Assembly: GCF_014203125.1 (NCBI RefSeq)
Contig: NZ_JACHIH010000025.1
Span: forward strand, 17,331 to 81,330
From: Rhodopseudomonas rhenobacensis
Lineage (GTDB): Bacteria > Pseudomonadota > Alphaproteobacteria > Rhizobiales > Xanthobacteraceae
Reading direction: 5' to 3'
Length of the DNA: 64,000 nt
Numbering within the stretch: position 1 is the stretch's first letter; each line of letters begins with the position of its first letter. Below the pieces are notes generated by a model. That model had not been told where the DNA came from. It saw nothing but the letters and a program-made list of their open reading frames with translations, and ran no database searches. Positions 25,065 to 33,617 of this stretch are shown here, piece by piece. Both the position numbers and the translations under genes were made by a program.

Positions 25065-27224
25065 TCAGGCCTGCCGGGCCTCCCACAGCGACAACGATCT
25101 TCCCACCATATCGTAGTGCGCGTCCTTCTTGAGACGGGAAATCCTGCTGTCGCCGGGCTTGTTGGTGTCGATCAGACACTCCCAGGTCCGGCACTGCGGC
25201 ACGGCGGGGAATTTGAACGGCACCGTGTCGTGGTGGGCGTTGAACATCAGGAACAACGTGTTGTCGGAGCCCTTGCGGCGGATGCCGGTGACCTGCGCCC
25301 GGCCATCCAGCAACATGCCGACGCAACGCGCATTGCCGTCGTTCCATTGCTCGCAGGCCATCTCGGCGCCGCTCGGATCGATCCAGGTCACGTCCTTGAC
25401 TCCGAGCTCTTCGTTGAAGGCGCCGGTGAGAAACCGGCCGCGATGAAACAACGGCTGACGCTGCCTAGTTTCGATCAGCCGCCGGGTAAACTCGATCAGG
25501 CCGCGGCCGTCCTCGTCGATGCCCTCCCAGTCGAGCCAGCTGATCTCGTTGTCCTGCGCATAGGCGTTGTTGTTACCCTGCTGGGTGCGGGCGAATTCGT
25601 CGCCGGCCAGGATCATCGGCGTGCCGCGCGACAGCAGCACGGTGGCCAGCAAATTACGCATCTGCCGGAACCGCAAGTCGCGGATCTGCGGATCGTCGGT
25701 CGGGCCTTCGACGCCGTGATTCCACGACAGATTGTGCGAATGGCCGTCGCGATTGTCCTCGCCATTGGCCTCGTTGTGCTTGTGATCGTAGGACACCAGA
25801 TCGTTCAGCGTGAAGCCGTCATGCGCGGTGACGAAGTTGACCGACGACCACGGCTTGCGGCCGCGCTTGTTGAACAGGTCCGGCGAGGCCGACAGCCGGG
25901 TGGCGAGCTCGGCGAGCTTGCCCTCGTCGCCCTTCCAGAACGCCCGCGTGGTGTCGCGGAAGCGGTCGTTCCATTCCGCCCAGCCCGGCGAGAACCGCCC
26001 GACCTGGTAGCCGCCCGGCCCGCAATCCCACGGCTCCGCGATCAATTTCACCTGGCTGAGTACCGGATCCTGCCGGCAGGCGTCGAGGAAGCCGCCGCCT
26101 TCGTCGAAGCCGTAGGGCTCGCGCGCCAGGATGGTGGCGAGATCGAAGCGGAAGCCGTCGACCCGCATCTCCTGCGCCCAATAGCGCAAGCTGTCGGCGA
26201 CCATCTGCAACACCCGCTGGTGCGACAGGTTGACGGTGTTGCCGGTGCCGGTGTCGTTGATGTAGTAACGCCGATCCGGCGCCAGCCGGTAGTATGACGC
26301 GTTGTCGATGCCCTTGAACGACAGCGTCGGGCCGAGCTCGTTGCCTTCGGCGGTGTGGTTGTAGACCACGTCGAGAATGATCTCGATGCCGACGCGGTGA
26401 AACTGCGCCACCATTTCCTTGAACTCGTTGACGAACGGTCCGGACAGATAGCGGGCCTGCGGCGCAAAGAATCCGATGGTGTTGTAGCCCCAGTAATTGT
26501 GCATGCCCTTCTCGACCAGATAGCTGTCGTCGACAAAAGCGTGGATCGGCAACAGCTCGAGCGCGGTAATGCCGAGGTTGCGGATATAGTCGATCACTTC
26601 GTGATGCATCATGCCGGCGAAGCTGCCGCGCAGCACCTCGGGGACCGCGGGATGCTTCATGGTGTAGCCGCGGACGTGGGCTTCGTAGAAGATCGTCCGT
26701 TCCCACGGAATATGCGGCCGGCGCTCGTCGCCCCAGGTGAAGGCCGGATCGATCACCCGGCACTTCGGCACGAACGCAGCACTATCGCGCTCGTCGAACG
26801 ACAGGTCGCCGTCGGCGTGACCGAGGGTATAGCCGAACAGCGCCGGATCCCATTTCAGGCCGCCGACGATCTGCTTGGCGTAGGGATCGAGCAACAGCTT
26901 GTTGGGATTGAAGCGGTGGCCTTCGGCCGGTGCATAAGGCCCGTGGACGCGGTAGCCATAGACCTGACCGGGCCGCGCGTCCGGCAGGTAGCCGTGCCAG
27001 ACTTCGTCGGTGTATTCGGGCAGCTCGATCCGCTCCAGTTCACGGAGGCCGTCATTGTCGAACAGGCACAGCTCGACCTTGGTGGCGTTGGCGGAGAACA
27101 GCGCGAAATTCACGCCGAGGCCGTCCCAATTGGCGCCGAGCGGAAACGGCCGCCCCTCCAGCACGCGATGTCTGGCCCGCGAGGCGACAGACTGGGCGAC
27201 GGAAATCCTCGGCATCTGGTTCAT
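25065..27224 (-). CDS. glgX: Glycogen debranching enzyme GlgX
   Basis: A 719-residue GH13 enzyme that hydrolyses alpha-1,6 branches of phosphorylase-limit glycogen. It has an N-terminal CBM48 (PLGANWDGLGVNFALFSAN), the catalytic barrel with GFRFDLATIL (nucleophile Asp), LIAEPWDCG (acid Glu), NFVTAHDGFTLNDLVSY (transition-state Asp) and the GlgX-specific NNNAYAQDNEISWLDWE. The ATG at 27224 is preceded by AGGGGG. It is divergent from treZ, so the two form a storage-glucan locus with pgm nearby. Confidence 0.96.
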   Translation of the reverse strand: MNQMPRISVAQSVASRARHRVLEGRPFPLGANWDGLGVNFALFSANATKVELCLFDNDGLRELERIELPEYTDEVWHGYLPDARPGQVYGYRVHGPYAPAEGHRFNPNKLLLDPYAKQIVGGLKWDPALFGYTLGHADGDLSFDERDSAAFVPKCRVIDPAFTWGDERRPHIPWERTIFYEAHVRGYTMKHPAVPEVLRGSFAGMMHHEVIDYIRNLGITALELLPIHAFVDDSYLVEKGMHNYWGYNTIGFFAPQARYLSGPFVNEFKEMVAQFHRVGIEIILDVVYNHTAEGNELGPTLSFKGIDNASYYRLAPDRRYYINDTGTGNTVNLSHQRVLQMVADSLRYWAQEMRVDGFRFDLATILAREPYGFDEGGGFLDACRQDPVLSQVKLIAEPWDCGPGGYQVGRFSPGWAEWNDRFRDTTRAFWKGDEGKLAELATRLSASPDLFNKRGRKPWSSVNFVTAHDGFTLNDLVSYDHKHNEANGEDNRDGHSHNLSWNHGVEGPTDDPQIRDLRFRQMRNLLATVLLSRGTPMILAGDEFARTQQGNNNAYAQDNEISWLDWEGIDEDGRGLIEFTRRLIETRQRQPLFHRGRFLTGAFNEELGVKDVTWIDPSGAEMACEQWNDGNARCVGMLLDGRAQVTGIRRKGSDNTLFLMFNAHHDTVPFKFPAVPQCRTWECLIDTNKPGDSRISRLKKDAHYDMVGRSLSLWEARQA

Positions 27225-27439
27225 GGCTGCCCCCTGAAGAATGGTCAATAACGACCAGAAACCCGCAAAGTTCAAAAACCTGAATGGCTGGCGTCGATCG
27301 CGGCGCCAGTGGCGGATATGGGTATCGCGCGGCTCGGCACGCGCAGCTTAGTAACTTCGCCCGAGCCGGCTGCGGGTTGGAACGTGTGCCGGACTGTGCC
27401 GTTCATGAACCGCCCACCCTGACCTGAAAGACCACTCCC

Positions 27440-29251
27440 ATGGACCAATTTTCCCCGCCCGCTCCCACACGCTTCGGCCCTGAGATCCACGACGGCGGCG
27501 TGCTGTTTCGGCTGTGGGGGCCGAGCCAGGCCAAGGTCGAATTGGTGATCGAGGGACGCGGCGTGTTGCCGATGAATCGGACCGAGGCCGGTTGGCACAG
27601 CCTGCTGGTGCCGGGCGCCGGCCCCGGGACGCGCTACAGGTTTCGCATGGCCGATGGCCTCGAGGTGCCCGACCCGGCGTCGCGCTATCAGCCGGAGGAC
27701 GTCCACGGTCCCAGCGAAGTGGTCGACGCCGCGGCGTTCGCCTGGTCGGACCAAAGCTGGCGCGGCCGGCCGTGGGAAGAAACCGTGGCCTACGAGCTGC
27801 ACGTCGGGGCGTTCACCGAACAGGGGACGTTCACCGCGGCAATCGAGCGGCTGGATTATCTCGCCGAACTCGGCGTCACCGCGATCGAGCTGATGCCGGT
27901 GGCGGAGTTTCCCGGCGCGCGCAACTGGGGTTATGACGGCGTGCTGCTGTTTGCCCCGGACGCCAGCTACGGCCGGCCGGACGACATGAAGGCGCTGGTC
28001 GACGCCGCGCACGCCCGCGGCATCATGGTGTTTCTCGACGTGGTCTATAATCACTTCGGCCCCGACGGCAATTATCTCTCCGCCTATGCGCCGATCTTCA
28101 ACGACCAGCACCAGACCCCCTGGGGCGCCGCGGTCAATTACGACGCCGCCGGCTCGAAGACGGTGCGGGAATTCGTGATTCAGAACGCGATCTATTGGAT
28201 CGATGAATTCCACCTCGACGGGCTGCGGCTCGATGCGGTGCACGCCATCAAGGACGACAGCGATCCGCATTTGTTGGCGGAGATCCCGAGCCGGCTGCGC
28301 GCCGGCGGCATCAACCGTCCGATCCACCTGATGCTGGAGAACGAGGAGAACGAGGTCGAAAGGCTCGCGCGCGACGACGACGGCGAGCCGTTGCAATACA
28401 CCGCACAATGGAACGACGACCTGCATCACGTGCTGCACACCGCCGCCAGCGGCGAGAGGTCCGGCTACTACGCCGAATATGCCGGCGACAGCGAAAAGCT
28501 CGGCCGCGCCTTGGCCGAGGGATTCGCGTTTCAGGGCGACCACATGCGCTATAGCGACCGCAGCCGCGGCCAGCCCAGCCGCCACCTGCCGCCGACCGCA
28601 TTCGTCGGCTTCATCCAGAACCATGACCAGATCGGCAATCGCGCATTCGGCGAGCGGTTGACCGCGTTCGCTCCAGCGACCGCGGTGCAGGCGGCCGCCG
28701 CGGTCTATCTGCTGCTGCCGCAGATTCCGATGCTGTTCATGGGTGAGGAATTCGCCTCGTCGCGGCCGTTCCCGTTCTTTTGCGATTTTGCCGGCGACCT
28801 CGCCGACGCGATCCGCGAGGGGCGCCGCAAGGAATTCGCGCGGTTTCCGGAATTCGCCGATCCGCAGATGCGCGAGGCGATCCCCGATCCCGGTGCTGCG
28901 ACGACATTCGAGGCCGCCAAGCTCGACTGGAACGAGCCCCTCGGCGGCTTGCATGCGGAATGGCTGGCGCTTTACCGCACGCTGTTGGCGATCCGGCACC
29001 GCGAGATCGCGCCGCGGCTCAAGGCGATCGGCGGCAATGCCGGACGCTTTACCGTGCTGGACCGCCTGGCGGTGCGGGTCGAATGGACGCTGGCCGACGG
29101 GGCGCAGCTCACGCTGATCGCCAATCTCACCGACCAGCCGCTGCCGGGAGTTTCCCTGCCGGACGGTCGACGGCTATGGCCGACCACGCCGATCGAGACC
29201 TCGTCGCTCGGGGCCTGGCAGGTGGTGTGGACGATCAGCGCGCCGGGATAA
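27440..29251 (+). CDS. treZ: Malto-oligosyltrehalose trehalohydrolase
   Basis: A 603-residue GH13 protein. TreZ releases trehalose from the end of maltooligosyl-trehalose made by TreY. It has an N-terminal beta domain (VLFRLWGPSQAKVEL), VYNHFGPDGNYL, GLRLDAVHAIKD (nucleophile), LMLENEENE (acid) and FIQNHDQIGNRA, all typical of TreZ rather than GlgB. treY is not in the window. The 215-bp spacer to glgX shows no clear promoter consensus. Confidence 0.95.
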   Translation: MDQFSPPAPTRFGPEIHDGGVLFRLWGPSQAKVELVIEGRGVLPMNRTEAGWHSLLVPGAGPGTRYRFRMADGLEVPDPASRYQPEDVHGPSEVVDAAAFAWSDQSWRGRPWEETVAYELHVGAFTEQGTFTAAIERLDYLAELGVTAIELMPVAEFPGARNWGYDGVLLFAPDASYGRPDDMKALVDAAHARGIMVFLDVVYNHFGPDGNYLSAYAPIFNDQHQTPWGAAVNYDAAGSKTVREFVIQNAIYWIDEFHLDGLRLDAVHAIKDDSDPHLLAEIPSRLRAGGINRPIHLMLENEENEVERLARDDDGEPLQYTAQWNDDLHHVLHTAASGERSGYYAEYAGDSEKLGRALAEGFAFQGDHMRYSDRSRGQPSRHLPPTAFVGFIQNHDQIGNRAFGERLTAFAPATAVQAAAAVYLLLPQIPMLFMGEEFASSRPFPFFCDFAGDLADAIREGRRKEFARFPEFADPQMREAIPDPGAATTFEAAKLDWNEPLGGLHAEWLALYRTLLAIRHREIAPRLKAIGGNAGRFTVLDRLAVRVEWTLADGAQLTLIANLTDQPLPGVSLPDGRRLWPTTPIETSSLGAWQVVWTISAPG

Positions 29252-29368
29252 AGGTGACGGTCGACACAAGCCCTGCGCGCATGGCCGCCACCGCGCCAGA
29301 AATCGGAACCCTCGATCAGATCGGGGATTGTCATGCGTTCCCTCAAAGGCGACTTGGGGAGAGAAGGC

Positions 29369-29539
29369 ATGCAGCCGGACGAAAACGAACGGAAGCGCAT
29401 TCAGGACAAGCAGGGCGGCCACCACATGCCGCCGCGCCCCGAGGGCGAGGCGCCGCTCGACGATACCGACCGCAACACCGACAAGATCATCAAGCCGTCG
29501 CGGAAGTCGGGCGACGCACCTAGTCAAACGAGTTCATGA
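29369..29539 (+). CDS. Small hydrophilic hypothetical protein
   Basis: A 56-residue, highly charged protein (QPDENERKRIQDKQGGHHMPP, then DDTDRNTDKIIKPSRKSG), probably disordered. A purine-rich ribosome site (GGGGAGAGAAGG) precedes the ATG at 29369, which argues that the gene is real; another ATG at 29333 lacks one. No family recognised. It is followed after 18 bp by another small gene. Confidence 0.55.
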   Translation: MQPDENERKRIQDKQGGHHMPPRPEGEAPLDDTDRNTDKIIKPSRKSGDAPSQTSS

Positions 29540-29557
29540 CACGGGAGTGATTTCGGA

Positions 29558-29878
29558 ATGCCCACCAAACTCATGCCCTTGATTTTCACCATCGATATCG
29601 CCGGCCTGCCGATATTGACGTTCGAAGCCGCTAATTTGCGCGAAGCCCATGAGGTTTGCCACGAGCGTTGGCTGCTGGCCGACCTCAAGCAGATGACCCG
29701 TCGCGGCGTGCCGGTGTGGGACGGCAAGACGCGGTTGCGGGCGCGCTATGCGACCGAAGACGAAAAATCCGTCTATCGCAACGCGCCTGCGGCGGCACAG
29801 GAAGCCGGAGAGCTCAAGCTGGTGTACTTGGTCGAGGCCGACGGCGCGGACATCCACACCACGCAGGCCGCCGAATAG
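29558..29878 (+). CDS. Hypothetical protein, 106 residues
   Basis: A soluble alpha/beta protein (LIFTIDIAGLPILTFEA, LREAHEVCHERWLLADLKQM, ELKLVYLVEADGADIH). Codon use matches neighbours, and ACACGGGAGTG upstream gives a ribosome site. Size and pattern are like small proteins of Bradyrhizobium and Rhodopseudomonas, but I cannot name a family. Confidence 0.65.
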   Translation: MPTKLMPLIFTIDIAGLPILTFEAANLREAHEVCHERWLLADLKQMTRRGVPVWDGKTRLRARYATEDEKSVYRNAPAAAQEAGELKLVYLVEADGADIHTTQAAE

Positions 29879-29917
29879 CTCATCGCCGAAATCGCTCGCC
29901 CGCGCTTCGCGGCATCG

Positions 29918-30700
29918 TCACTTCGCCGTCCCCGGCTCCGCCCATTTGCGGTGCTGTGACGCCAGCAGGCCCGCGGGCACGACTTGCGCCACGGTGGATT
30001 GGATCCGGTTTTTCCAGCCGCTGACCACGTCGCCCTCGCCGTTCATCATCGCATCGAAGCCGAGCTTGGCGACGCGCGCCGGATCGTCCTTGCCGATGGT
30101 GCCGACGCTGGTGTCGAGCATCTCGGCGCGCTTGAAGAAATCCGTCGCGGTCGCGCCCGGCATCAGGCAGGTGACGCTGACGCCGCTGTGCTTCAACTCC
30201 TCGCGAATGGCGAAGGAGAACGAATTGAGGAACGCCTTGCTGGCGCTGTACACCGCTTGGAAGCTGCCCGGCACGAAGCCGGCGATCGATCCGGTGATCA
30301 GGATGCGGCCGGATTGCCGCCGCCGCATGTCGTTGCCGATCCTGTGGATCAAATAGGTGGTGCCGGTGATGTTGGTGTCAATCACGCAGCGCGCCTTGGC
30401 GAAGTCCTGGTCGAGGAAGGCGTGGCCGAGACCGCGGCCGGCGTTTGCCAGCAACGCATCGACCGGACGTCCCTTGGTAGCCGCATAGAGCGCGTCGACG
30501 CCGTCCATCGTCGAGAGGTCGACCTGCACCGGCTCGACGTCCACTCCGGTCGTTGCCAGTTCGGCAGCCGCGCGGTGAATCCGCTCCTCGTCGGCGGCGA
30601 TCAGCAGATCGAAGCCGGCTTTGGCGCAGCATCTTGCGAGTTCGAGACCGATTCCAGTAGACGCCCCGGTGACGACGGCGAAGCGGCGCGGTGATGACAT
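29918..30700 (-). CDS. Short-chain dehydrogenase/reductase
   Basis: A 260-residue SDR with cofactor motif TGASTGIG, LLANAGRG (NNAG-like) and the catalytic Ser-Tyr-Lys set ITGSIAGF and YSASK. C-terminal residues are atypical. The Rossmann fold predicts NAD(P)H-dependent reduction of an unknown carbonyl. Two starts are possible; ATG at 30700 has GGAGT 9 bp upstream and is preferred over 30721. Confidence 0.9.
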   Translation of the reverse strand: MSSPRRFAVVTGASTGIGLELARCCAKAGFDLLIAADEERIHRAAAELATTGVDVEPVQVDLSTMDGVDALYAATKGRPVDALLANAGRGLGHAFLDQDFAKARCVIDTNITGTTYLIHRIGNDMRRRQSGRILITGSIAGFVPGSFQAVYSASKAFLNSFSFAIREELKHSGVSVTCLMPGATATDFFKRAEMLDTSVGTIGKDDPARVAKLGFDAMMNGEGDVVSGWKNRIQSTVAQVVPAGLLASQHRKWAEPGTAK

Positions 30701-31156
30701 CAGTGACTCCGTGCGAGGCATGTTGCGGCGCTAACCCCCGCTTTCGCTCTGAGTTCCCTGCGAGCCTTATTTCGCCGTGCGGAGGAACAGAACACCGCTC
30801 CCGCCTGGTTGCTGGCAAGCAATGTAGCAGATAGCAAAAGGGATAAAAGCGTCGTGCGGCAGATCGTCGCTTGCGGCTCGAGCGTGCCACCTCCCGCCGT
30901 GGCGCAGATCGTGCGGCGGCGATGATCAGCCCGATGCGATCGGGGCATGATCAGATCAGGACTGAAGACCTGACCACCGGATCACAGTACGCTCTCGCAT
31001 TGTCGCTACCAGCACGAACCGGATACCACATGCATCGGCATCAACGATCGGCGCGGCATCGGAGACCAGACGAAAACAGCCCCGGACAAAACGACGGCGG
31101 CCCTGCCGACGACAGGACCGCTCGCTTCATGAATTGCACCGTTGGGACCGACGGGC
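30701..31156. other. Intergenic region with nothing recognised
   Basis: 456 bp between the SDR gene and the DUF2934 gene. Open frames are short and compositionally biased. No RNA gene, repeat or promoter consensus was convincing. Confidence 0.4.
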
Positions 31157-31333
31157 TCAGCTGTTGGTGCTGATGCTCGGATCGGCGCGGAGTTCTTGCA
31201 GCGTCTCCCCTTCGCCACGGACCTGCTTTTCGGCCTTGCTCCAGAACTCTTCGTCGCGCCCGTCCGGACGCCCCGCCATTTCCCACAATTCATGGGCGCG
31301 GCGCTTGATATCTTCTTCCGACACTTCAGCCAT
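31157..31333 (-). CDS. DUF2934 small protein
   Basis: A 58-residue protein of the DUF2934 family: DIKRRAHELWEMAGRPDGRD followed by EFWSKAEKQVR. It is widespread in rhizobia and relatives, usually as short helical proteins of unknown function. The ATG at 31333 has GGAG upstream. Confidence 0.85.
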   Translation of the reverse strand: MAEVSEEDIKRRAHELWEMAGRPDGRDEEFWSKAEKQVRGEGETLQELRADPSISTNS

Positions 31334-31449
31334 TGTGTGCTCCACTCATACGGTTGGAACCCGTTAATGAAGTTGGCGCGGACAAGTTCCGGGCTCAACG
31401 TAGAGCTGATGCGTGATCGTCTGATGACGCGGCCAGCCGCCGCACGGCG

Positions 31450-33048
31450 TCATCGGCGATCGAGCACGCTGCGGATCTTGGCCGCCAGCGCCACCTGCGA
31501 CAGCGGCTTCTGGATCAGGTCGACGCCGGCGTCGAGCCGGCCGTGATGGACGATGGCGTTACGCGAATAGCCGGTCATGAACAGCACCTTCAAGTCCGGC
31601 CGTTGCTCACGCAGCTGATCGGCGAGCTCGCGGCCGTTCATGCCCGGCAGCACCACGTCGGTCAGCAGCAGATCGAGCCCGCCGTCGAGCTTCTCGGCCA
31701 TCGCGAGCGCGGCGCCGGCGTCGGGCGCCTGGACCACCTGATAGTTCAGGTCGTGCAGCACTTCGACCACGTAGCTGCGGACGTCGGGATCGTCCTCCAC
31801 CACCAGGATTTGCTCGGCCTGCATCGCGCCGACCTGGATCGAGTCCGGGACGGATTGCTCGATCGCCGCGGTGTGCAGCCGCGGCAGGTAGACCTTCATC
31901 GTGGTGCCGTGGCCGACTTCGCTGTAGATCTTGACGTGGCCGTTGGATTGCTTGACGAAGCCATAGACCTGACTGAGCCCGAGCCCGGTGCCCTGACCGA
32001 CGTCCTTCGTGGTGTAGTACGGCTCGAAGGCCCGGGCGACGACGTCGGCCGACATCCCGCTGCCGGTGTCGGTCACCGCGACCTGGACGTATTGGCCGGC
32101 GACCACTTCGGAATGGCGGCTCGCATAGTCGTCATCGAGATAGACGTTGCTGGTTTCAATGGTGAGCTTGCCGCCATCCGGCATCGCGTCGCGGGCATTG
32201 ACGACGAGGTTGAGGATCGCCGCCTCGAAATGGCTGGGGTCGATCTCGACCTGCCACAGCCCGGCGGTGCCGACATATTCCAGATCGATGGTCTCGCCCA
32301 GGGTGCTGCGGAAGAAACCGGCCATGCCCTTCAGCAATTGATCGAGATTGCATGGCTTGGGATCCAGCGGCTGGCGCCTGGCAAACGCCAACAGCCGGCT
32401 GGTCAACGTCGCGGCGCGCTGCGCACCGGACATCGCGCTGCCGACCAGCCGGCGCAACCTTGTGTCGACGCCGTCGCGCAGCTTGCCGATGTCGCGTTCG
32501 GCGATTTCCAGATTGCCGATGATGATCGTCAGCAGATTGTTGAAGTCGTGCGCCACGCCGCCGGTCAATTGCCCGACCGCCTCCATCTTCAGCGACTGCC
32601 GCAGCATGTCCTCGGCGTCGCGGCGCTGCAGGGTCTCGGTCTGCAACGCCGATTGCGCCTCGCGCAATTGCGCCGGCGACGGCACCGCGAGCAGTTTCGG
32701 CAGCAGCGGCCACAGCATCGCGGCCGTGACCACCGAGGCGATGGCGGTCATCGCCTTGACGATGCCTTCCAGCTCATAGACCGGCAGCCACAGCGTCACG
32801 ATGGCGAAGATGTGGGTGAAGCCGCAGGCCAGGATGAAGATCGAGAACGCCCAGAACACCCAGCCGAATTCCACATCCGGCCGCTTGGCGACGAAATACG
32901 ACAGCGCGAAGGGGATCGAAAAATACGCCAGCGCGGTCGCGGCGTCGGACGCCACATGGAGCCAGATCAGCGAAGGCTCCCACAGCAGACAAATGCCATG
33001 AGGCGAGAAGGTGGAGGTGTCCACCAGCCCTTGCAGCAGCGCCCACAT
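31450..33048 (-). CDS. Hybrid histidine kinase with an ethylene-receptor-like membrane sensor
   Basis: A 532-residue protein. Residues 28-115 form three membrane helices matching the ethylene-binding domain of plant ETR1: ALAYFSIP and FILACGFTHI are almost identical. Asp35, Tyr42, Cys75 and His79 align, all shifted by ten, with ETR1 Asp25, Tyr32, Cys65 and His69; the last two bind copper. A histidine kinase follows: His167 in GGVAHDFNNLL, NLVVNARDAMPDGG, DTGSGM and GTGLGLSQVYGF. A receiver ends the protein (Asp464 in LLTDVVLPG, Lys514). Ligand binding is inferred from residues, not shown. Confidence 0.9.
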   Translation of the reverse strand: MWALLQGLVDTSTFSPHGICLLWEPSLIWLHVASDAATALAYFSIPFALSYFVAKRPDVEFGWVFWAFSIFILACGFTHIFAIVTLWLPVYELEGIVKAMTAIASVVTAAMLWPLLPKLLAVPSPAQLREAQSALQTETLQRRDAEDMLRQSLKMEAVGQLTGGVAHDFNNLLTIIIGNLEIAERDIGKLRDGVDTRLRRLVGSAMSGAQRAATLTSRLLAFARRQPLDPKPCNLDQLLKGMAGFFRSTLGETIDLEYVGTAGLWQVEIDPSHFEAAILNLVVNARDAMPDGGKLTIETSNVYLDDDYASRHSEVVAGQYVQVAVTDTGSGMSADVVARAFEPYYTTKDVGQGTGLGLSQVYGFVKQSNGHVKIYSEVGHGTTMKVYLPRLHTAAIEQSVPDSIQVGAMQAEQILVVEDDPDVRSYVVEVLHDLNYQVVQAPDAGAALAMAEKLDGGLDLLLTDVVLPGMNGRELADQLREQRPDLKVLFMTGYSRNAIVHHGRLDAGVDLIQKPLSQVALAAKIRSVLDRR

Positions 33049-33258
33049 TCCTATGCCCTCTTGCAGCCGCCCGCTGGCCCGGGACGCTCTTGCGCGTCGC
33101 CGGAAGGTCGCGGTTTCTTGAATGGGGGAAGGTCTATCACGGATGCCCGGCGATTCCGCGCGACGCGGCGCTGGGGTGGATTGCGGGGATGTTGCCCATC
33201 CCCGTAATCCGTCGTCTCAGATCAAACGGGCCGTTGCCCTCGCAACACGGCCGGACGC

Positions 33259-33507
33259 TTACAGCGGAACGCTGATCCCGCCGCGCATGCTGCGCCGGCG
33301 CTCGAACCTGGCGCGCAACCGCGGCGCCAGACCCCACGCCAGGGGCGCGGCGAGAACGAAGCTGGCGATGACGACGATGGGGATCAGTTCCATCGACCGC
33401 ACCGCCAGCGCGGGGATCAACAGCACGGTCAACAGACCGGCGAAGAACAGCACCGCCGCGGTCATCGAGAAGATCAGGGCGGCGACGCGAAATCTGGTGT
33501 TGAACAT
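33259..33507 (-). CDS. Small two-helix membrane protein
   Basis: An 82-residue protein with two hydrophobic helices (about 8-33 and 38-58, including FAGLLTVLLIPALAV and LIPIVVIASFVLAAPLAW) and an Arg-rich C-terminus (RARFERRRSMRGG). The ATG at 33507 has GGAGG 5 bp upstream. The frame is open far upstream, but that part is antisense-like and overlaps the binding-protein gene. No family recognised. Confidence 0.65.
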   Translation of the reverse strand: MFNTRFRVAALIFSMTAAVLFFAGLLTVLLIPALAVRSMELIPIVVIASFVLAAPLAWGLAPRLRARFERRRSMRGGISVPL

Positions 33508-33617
33508 GGGGGCCTCCAAAGGCTTTCCGATTGGGAGGCTAATTCCGATTTTACCTTCTAGTTCCCTCGCCGGCAGACGCGAAGCTCGCGCCTGCCGCGA
33601 GCGCCAGGCGGATCGCG

